9,988 nt of DNA from an uncultured Amaricoccus sp. (lineage in GTDB: Bacteria; Pseudomonadota; Alphaproteobacteria; Rhodobacterales; Rhodobacteraceae): the NCBI RefSeq assembly GCF_937891315.1, contig NZ_CALAGI010000168.1, positions 1 to 9,988 on the forward strand, written 5' to 3'. How positions within the stretch are numbered: position 1 is the stretch's first letter; each line of letters opens with the position of its first letter. Below are positions 6,581 through 9,988 of the stretch, in pieces. The position numbers were made by a program, and so were the translations under genes. The notes beneath the pieces were generated by a model. The model did no database searches. It was not told where the DNA came from and saw only the letters and a program-made list of their open reading frames with translations.

Positions 6581-6853
6581 GTCAGACCCCCGAACCCTGT
6601 GCGCGACCCCCTGGCCGCGCTCTCGTGATGTCAGAAAGGTAGGGATTTGAGGGTGTTGCGACAAATCAAGGATTATGTCCGATTGCAACAGAGGGGAGAC
6701 GGTGGCGCGCTTTCGCTTATCCGTTTGAAATCGCGTGGAAATCTCGGTATCCGGGCGTCGCGCCCGTCCGAAGGCCGCGCGCGGCTTCGGCGTTGGCGCG
6801 GTCGAGCCGGTGATATAGGCTCGATCCCGGTTCACTCGACGAGGAAACGCCAG
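6581..6853. promoter_or_regulatory. Divergent intergenic region between lpxC and the 64-aa membrane protein gene
   Basis: This 273-bp region must hold the promoters for lpxC (leftward) and the small membrane protein (rightward). Its middle part (about 6630-6740) is less GC-rich than its surroundings. It contains an interrupted dyad: TGTTGC at 6654-6659 and GCAACA at 6685-6690, with inner near-complementary blocks GACA-AATC and GATT-A-TGTC. This could bind a dimeric regulator or fold in the lpxC leader about 75-125 bases before the start codon. I could not assign a confident -35/-10 pair for lpxC. Confidence 0.4.
6793..6824 (+). promoter_or_regulatory. Candidate promoter with overlapping 7-bp inverted repeat (possible operator)
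   Basis: A TTGGCG-like -35 (6793-6798) and TATAGG -10 (6814-6819) precede the 64-aa gene, with 15 bases between them, which is a little short. A perfect inverted repeat TCGAGCC (6802-6808) and GGCTCGA (6818-6824), with a 9-base spacer GGTGATATA, brackets the -10 box, where a dimeric repressor would be expected. Both assignments rest on pattern only. Confidence 0.3.
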
Positions 6854-7048
6854 ATGACGATATCCGAAACTTCCGCCGACGATCTCCGCGCCCGTGACAC
6901 GCGACGGCTCTGGCTCGGGATCGTAGCGGCGGTCCTGTTCTGGGCCCTGACGATCCTCGTCTTCGGCTATCCGGCCGTCATTGTCGGCGCGCTCGGCCTG
7001 ACCGCGCTCGTCTATGTCATGCTGCTGCTCCTGATGCGCGGAAAGTAG
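6854..7048 (+). CDS. Small two-helix membrane protein, 64 aa
   Basis: Function unknown. The start is ATG 6854 with GAGGAAA (6841-6847) six bases upstream. The first 18 or so residues are polar and charged (MTISETSADDLRARDTRR). Two hydrophobic helices follow, at about 19-38 (LWLGIVAAVLFWALTILVFG) and about 40-60 (PAVIVGALGLTALVYVMLLLL), with a short basic tail MRGK. It should be an inner-membrane protein with a tight hairpin topology. The reading frame is open further upstream, but the Shine-Dalgarno and the sudden change to plausible protein sequence favour this start. It lies divergent from lpxC and stands alone. I cannot assign a family with confidence; small proteins of this shape are common hypothetical genes in the group. 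Confidence 0.75.
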   Translation: MTISETSADDLRARDTRRLWLGIVAAVLFWALTILVFGYPAVIVGALGLTALVYVMLLLLMRGK

Positions 7049-7120
7049 CGCGCCTCCGGCGCAGTTGGGGCGAATTGCGCGCCTCCGGCGCTTGGCAGGC
7101 GAATTGCGCGCCTCCGGCGC
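7048..7120 (+). repeat. Three copies of a 29-bp tandem repeat with hairpin core
   Basis: The 15-mer GCGCGCCTCCGGCGC occurs at 7048-7062, 7077-7091 and 7106-7120, exactly 29 bases apart. Copies two and three share a longer 25-base block that adds GGCGAATT before and TT after. Each core can fold as GCGCC-TCC-GGCGC. The array begins on the last base of the 64-aa gene's stop codon and lies between that gene and the convergent DUF427 gene. The intervening 14-base segments are mostly the same repeat unit, so this is a minisatellite, not a CRISPR array. Confidence 0.85.
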
Positions 7121-7153
7121 TTCTGGGCGCCGGGGCCGTGCCTTGCCTGGTTG

Positions 7154-7498
7154 TCAGAGCTGTTCGAGCGTCACGCGGCTCGGATAGAAGGCGACGTAGC
7201 CGGCGATGCGCTCGGCCCCGTGCTTCGGGGTTTCGAAGGACCAGCAGGCGTCGGTGATCACCCCGTCCGGCGTCACGATGCTGTAGTAGGTCGAGTTCCC
7301 CTTGAACGGGTCGGTGGCCACGGTTTCGGATCGGTCGAAGAATTCCATCCCGATATCCTCGCGCGGGAAATAGATGACGGGCAGGGAGTTTTCCTCCTCG
7401 ACCTCCAGCGCCCGGCTGGTCTCGCCGAGCACCGCGTCTCCCGCGCGGATTACCCAGGTGCCGTCCGCCGGACGGATCCGCAGTCGCTCTGTCGGCAT
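7154..7498 (-). CDS. DUF427 domain-containing protein
   Basis: A 114-aa single-domain soluble protein of the DUF427 family (Pfam PF04248), whose biochemical role is not established. Family hallmarks visible are SLPVIYFPREDI at residues 38-49, the DPFKGNSTYYS block at 63-73, the Trp at 86 in ACWSF, and YVAFYPSRV near the C-terminus. The length is normal for the family. The ATG at 7498 has GGAAGGAGA just upstream, a good ribosome site. It starts 33 bases after the aminopeptidase P stop on the same strand, so the two are probably one transcript. No signal peptide or membrane segment is seen. The Lys in DPFKG, where many relatives have Trp-Lys, is in place. Confidence 0.9.
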   Translation of the reverse strand: MPTERLRIRPADGTWVIRAGDAVLGETSRALEVEEENSLPVIYFPREDIGMEFFDRSETVATDPFKGNSTYYSIVTPDGVITDACWSFETPKHGAERIAGYVAFYPSRVTLEQL

Positions 7499-7531
7499 GG
7501 TCTCTCCTTCCCGAATTGAGAAAAATGAAAG

Positions 7532-9334
7532 TCAGATCGGCGCGCAGGCCGCCGCGAGCCAGCGCGCCGTCGCCGCGTCGAGCGCCGGCGTCAGCGCGGC
7601 GAGAACGCGCGCGTGATAGAGGTTCAGCCAGTCGCGTTCGGCCGGTTCCAGCAGGCCGGGGTCGATCAGGCGCCGGTCGATCGGCGCCAGCGTCAGTGTC
7701 TCGAACCCCAGCATCTCGCGCTCGCCGTTTTCCGGCACCGCCGGGGGGCGGACGACGACGAGATTCTCGGTGCGGATGCCGAAGGCGCCTTCGCGATAGT
7801 AACCCGGTTCGACCGACAGGATCATCCCCGGACGCAGCGGCTCCACGCCGCGCCGTGACAGGTTCTGCGGCCCTTCGTGCACGCCGAGATAGCTGCCGAC
7901 GCCGTGGCCGGTGCCGTGGTCATAGTCGAGCCCGGCCCGCCACAGCGCGGCGCGGGCGACGCCGTCGATGTCGCGCCCCGCCAGCCCGGCCGGCCAGCTC
8001 TGGCGCGACAGCGCGATCAGGCCCTTCAGCACCAGGGTGAAGGGGCGGATGGCCTCCGCCGGCACCGGGCCGACGGGGACCGTGCGGGTGATGTCGGTGG
8101 TGCCTTCGACATATTGCGCGCCGCTGTCGACCAGCAGCAGTTCGCCAGGGGCGACGGCCCGGTCGCTGGCCTCGTTCACGCGGTAATGCACGATGGCGCC
8201 GTTGGGGCCGGCGCCGCAGATCGTGTCGAACGAGATGTCGCGCAGCGCGCCGGTGGCGGCGCGGAAGGCCTCCAGCCGGGTGACCACGTCGATTTCGGTC
8301 AGCCCGCCGTCGGGCGCGGCGCGGTCGAGCCAGGCGAGGAACGCCACCATCGCCGCGCCGTCGCGCAGATGCGCGGCCCGCGCGCCCTCGATCTCGGCCT
8401 CGGTCTTGCAGGCCTTGGGCAGGATGCAAGGATCCTGCGCCCAGACCACTTCGGCCCCGGCGGCGGTCAGGCGGTCGGACACCCAGACCGGCGCGGTCGC
8501 CTTGTCCACCGACACCCGGCCGGCGAGCGCGTCGAGCGCGGCGGCGAAATCGCCGCGCGGCGCCACCGTCACCTCCGGGCCCAATGTGGCGCGCAAGGCC
8601 TCGTCGCATTGCGCGGGATCGGCGAACAGCGTCACCCGGCGGTCGGCGCCGAGGATGGCGAAGACCAGCGGCACCGGCACGCGGGCGATGTCCGACCCGC
8701 GGATATTGAGCAGCCAGGCGATGGAATCCGGCAGGGTCAGCACCGCGGCGCCGAGATCGCGGGCGACGAGCCCGCGCGCGATCTCCGCCCGCTTCTCCTC
8801 CGAACTCCGCCCGGCCAGCGCCTCGGGATGCGGCACGATCGGTCCGGCCGGCGGCGGCGGCTGATCGGCCCAGGCGGCATCGACGAGATTCGCGATCCGG
8901 GTCAGCGAGATCTGGTGCTTGCCCAGCGCCTCGCCCAGCGTCTCGATCTCGGCCGCGCCGTGCAGCCAGGGGTCGAAGCCGATCCGGCCGCCGCCAGGCA
9001 GGTTTTCGACCAGCCAGTCGGCGGGCTTTTCCTCGGGATGGCGCAGCACGGTGAAGCAGTCGGAATCGACCTGATCCCGAACCTGCAGCCGGTAACGCCC
9101 ATCGACGAAGATCCCCGCCCGCTCCCGCGTCACCACCGCGAGTCCCGCCGAGCCGGTGAAACCGGTCAGCCAGGCCAGCCTTTCGTCGCGCGGCGGGACA
9201 TTCTCGCCCTGATGCGCGTCGGCGCGGGGCACGAGAAAGCCGTCGAGTTCCGCTTCCGCCATCGCGCGCCGCAGTGCTTCGAGCCGCGGGGCGCCGGTGT
9301 CCGGTGTCGTGCGGCGGCGGAAATCCTGAAACAT
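7532..9334 (-). CDS. Aminopeptidase P family protein (Xaa-Pro aminopeptidase, M24B)
   Basis: A cytoplasmic metallopeptidase expected to remove the N-terminal residue from peptides with proline in second position. The 600-aa protein has the three-domain long form: creatinase-like N-terminal domain 1 (about 15-150), domain 2 (about 170-310), then the pita-bread catalytic domain (about 320-530) and a C-terminal M24_C-type extension (about 535-600). Metal ligands are in place: Asp403 (LLLVDSG), Asp414 (GTTDITRT), His477 (GTGHGVGSYLGVHEG), Glu509 (ILSVEPGYY) and Glu523 (GIRTEN). The substrate-site His383 (IVHYR) and His486 are also present. The ATG at 9334 gives the usual N-terminus for this group. 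DUF427 follows 33 bases downstream. It is much longer than E. coli PepP and resembles the form shared by alphaproteobacteria and eukaryotic XPNPEP1, so I leave the symbol blank. Confidence 0.95.
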   Translation of the reverse strand: MFQDFRRRTTPDTGAPRLEALRRAMAEAELDGFLVPRADAHQGENVPPRDERLAWLTGFTGSAGLAVVTRERAGIFVDGRYRLQVRDQVDSDCFTVLRHPEEKPADWLVENLPGGGRIGFDPWLHGAAEIETLGEALGKHQISLTRIANLVDAAWADQPPPPAGPIVPHPEALAGRSSEEKRAEIARGLVARDLGAAVLTLPDSIAWLLNIRGSDIARVPVPLVFAILGADRRVTLFADPAQCDEALRATLGPEVTVAPRGDFAAALDALAGRVSVDKATAPVWVSDRLTAAGAEVVWAQDPCILPKACKTEAEIEGARAAHLRDGAAMVAFLAWLDRAAPDGGLTEIDVVTRLEAFRAATGALRDISFDTICGAGPNGAIVHYRVNEASDRAVAPGELLLVDSGAQYVEGTTDITRTVPVGPVPAEAIRPFTLVLKGLIALSRQSWPAGLAGRDIDGVARAALWRAGLDYDHGTGHGVGSYLGVHEGPQNLSRRGVEPLRPGMILSVEPGYYREGAFGIRTENLVVVRPPAVPENGEREMLGFETLTLAPIDRRLIDPGLLEPAERDWLNLYHARVLAALTPALDAATARWLAAACAPI

Positions 9335-9372
9335 CCGGCGGGCGGTATCCTTGATGGCCTCGGGCTTCGGAG

Positions 9373-9401
9373 AGTTATCGGCGGTTTGCCTCCGGGGTCA
9401 A
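9373..9401 (-). promoter_or_regulatory. Candidate sigma-70 type promoter for the aminopeptidase P/DUF427 operon
   Basis: On the minus strand TTGACC (9401-9396) is followed 17 bases later by ATAACT (9378-9373). Spacing is ideal and the -35 is near consensus. Transcription would start near 9366, leaving a leader of about 30 bases before ATG 9334. On the opposite strand a weaker pair (TTGAT near 9354, AGTTAT at 9373) could drive the divergent 94-aa gene, so the two -10 regions may overlap. Confidence 0.45.
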
Positions 9402-9448
9402 TGAAGGATAGAAGGCGCGCGGATGTTTCAACCAGCGGGAGAGACGCC

Positions 9449-9733
9449 ATGCGCGGACTGTTGGCGGCGATTCTGATGGGGCTGGCGCTCTGGCGCGCCG
9501 CCGCCGACTGGCAGGCGACGATCGGGCAGGGCTATGCCTATCGCCTGACGCCGATCGGCCAGGTGATCGAGGCGGCGGCGCCGGAGACCTATGCCTCGGT
9601 GATCGGCGCCTGGAAGGCGACGAGCGTGCCCTATCTCTGGGATCCGGTCGGCGCGACGCTGATGTCCCTGCCGCTGGCCCTGGTGCTCGCCGCCCTCGCG
9701 GCGCTCGTCTGGTTCACGCGGCGCCGGCGGTAG
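9449..9733 (+). CDS. Conserved-looking small membrane protein, 94 aa, function unknown
   Basis: The ATG at 9449 is preceded by GGGAGAG about five bases upstream. The product starts with a hydrophobic segment at about 3-19 (GLLAAILMGLALWRAAA), which could be a signal anchor or signal peptide. A soluble, probably periplasmic stretch follows at about 20-66, with the distinctive IGQGYAYRLTPIG and KATSVPYLWDPVGA. Next is a strong membrane helix at about 69-88 (LMSLPLALVLAALAALVWF) and an RRRR tail that should stay in the cytoplasm. Similar proteins are familiar to me as hypothetical genes of Rhodobacteraceae, but I cannot name a family. It is divergent from aminopeptidase P with a 114-bp shared promoter region. 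The frame is open far upstream across the aminopeptidase gene, but that part is antisense shadow. Confidence 0.75.
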   Translation: MRGLLAAILMGLALWRAAADWQATIGQGYAYRLTPIGQVIEAAAPETYASVIGAWKATSVPYLWDPVGATLMSLPLALVLAALAALVWFTRRRR

Positions 9734-9988
9734 CGCGCGTCAGGAGCCGCGGCCCCGGTCGCGGCGGACGTCATGCCAAATCCGTTTGATTGCCTCGCCT
9801 TCGCCTTTCACTGCCCGGACAGCGCGTAGCCGCCCAAGGCGGCGCCCCTGTCGATGTCTCCGCCGCCGGTCAACAACGCAAGGGCGATGCGCGACGTCCG
9901 AACCTTCACTGCGCGATTTCGAGGTTACGCGAAATCGTGACGGGCATGCCCCGCGGGGGGCATGACCGTTTTCAACGGTCAAGCCGGG
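9734..9988. other. Right-edge non-coding region
   Basis: Positions 9734-9900 show no gene I can support. A minus-strand GTG frame at 9909-9808 encodes 33 residues beginning MKVRTSRIALALLTGGG, which has a signal-like start but no clear Shine-Dalgarno. A longer minus-strand frame (9982-9740) is Arg-rich shadow. The last 75 bases carry the hairpin cluster listed separately. Confidence 0.5.
9914..9981. repeat. Cluster of three consecutive perfect 8-bp hairpins
   Basis: Hairpin 1: CGATTTCG (9914-9921) pairs with CGAAATCG (9930-9937), 8-base loop. Hairpin 2: CATGCCCC (9945-9952) pairs with GGGGCATG (9957-9964), loop GCGG. Hairpin 3: TGACCGTT (9963-9970) pairs with AACGGTCA (9974-9981), loop TTC; it shares two bases with hairpin 2. 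None is followed by a T-run. The cluster may be an intergenic repeat element, an mRNA-stabilising structure, or the edge of a non-coding RNA gene continuing past the window. Confidence 0.75.

Noticed and set aside
5090..6628. Plus-strand open frame of 512 codons opposite the bamD start and lpxC
   Set aside because: Crosses a non-coding spacer and the antisense of lpxC; composition is shadow-like.
6581..6835. N-terminal extension of LpxC to 6835
   Set aside because: The conserved LpxC N-terminus begins at ATG 6580, and the extension covers the intergenic promoter region.
7048..7120. CRISPR array
   Set aside because: Repeats are only 15-25 bases, the gaps are part of a 29-base tandem unit rather than unique spacers, and no cas genes are present.
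7877..9733. Long plus-strand open frame (618 codons) across aminopeptidase P
   Set aside because: Antisense shadow of the M24B gene; only its last 94 codons (from ATG 9449) look real and are listed separately.
9740..9982. 80-codon minus-strand frame at the right edge
   Set aside because: Arg-rich translation running through the hairpin cluster, no ribosome site or domain.

Overview
The window looks like a high-GC alphaproteobacterial chromosome, most likely Rhodobacterales or a close relative. Three things support this. The first gene ends in the FtsZ C-terminal peptide IPAFLRRQAN typical of that group. The ftsZ, lpxC, bamD and recN set occurs together. A small two-helix membrane protein and a three-domain aminopeptidase P also resemble ones I associate with Rhodobacteraceae. 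The organism call is inference from gene content, not a database match.

Layout. Positions 1-519 hold the 3' end of ftsZ (+), closed by a strong intrinsic terminator at 562-591. Positions 600-2640 are an accessory island: a broken IS5-family transposase (-), a stretch of lower GC with remnant-like reading frames, a small RTX calcium-binding protein gene (+, GTG start with a very good Shine-Dalgarno), and a perfect 36-bp palindrome. Positions 2658-6580 hold recN, bamD and lpxC, all on the minus strand and so transcribed lpxC to bamD to recN. A 457-bp GC-rich, hairpin-rich spacer lies between lpxC and bamD. Positions 6854-7048 encode a 64-aa two-helix membrane protein (+), followed by three copies of a 29-bp tandem repeat. 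Positions 7154-9334 hold a minus-strand pair, aminopeptidase P followed by a DUF427 gene. Positions 9449-9733 encode a 94-aa membrane protein (+) divergent from aminopeptidase P. The last 75 bases hold three consecutive perfect 8-bp-stem hairpins.

How the genes relate. FtsZ builds the division ring. LpxC commits precursor to lipid A. BamD is a lipoprotein of the outer-membrane protein insertion machine. RecN is an SMC-like break-repair ATPase. In many Rhodobacterales these follow one another on one strand. Here the lpxC-bamD-recN block points toward ftsZ, and the transposase remnant and foreign-looking RTX gene sit at the junction. The simplest reading is an insertion plus local inversion at the ftsZ 3' boundary. 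The aminopeptidase/DUF427 pair and the two small membrane proteins look like ordinary housekeeping or hypothetical genes.

I see no convincing new defence or biosynthetic system. The items most worth checking are the RTX cargo gene at a rearranged cell-division locus, the structured spacer inside the lpxC-bamD operon, and the hairpin cluster at the right edge.
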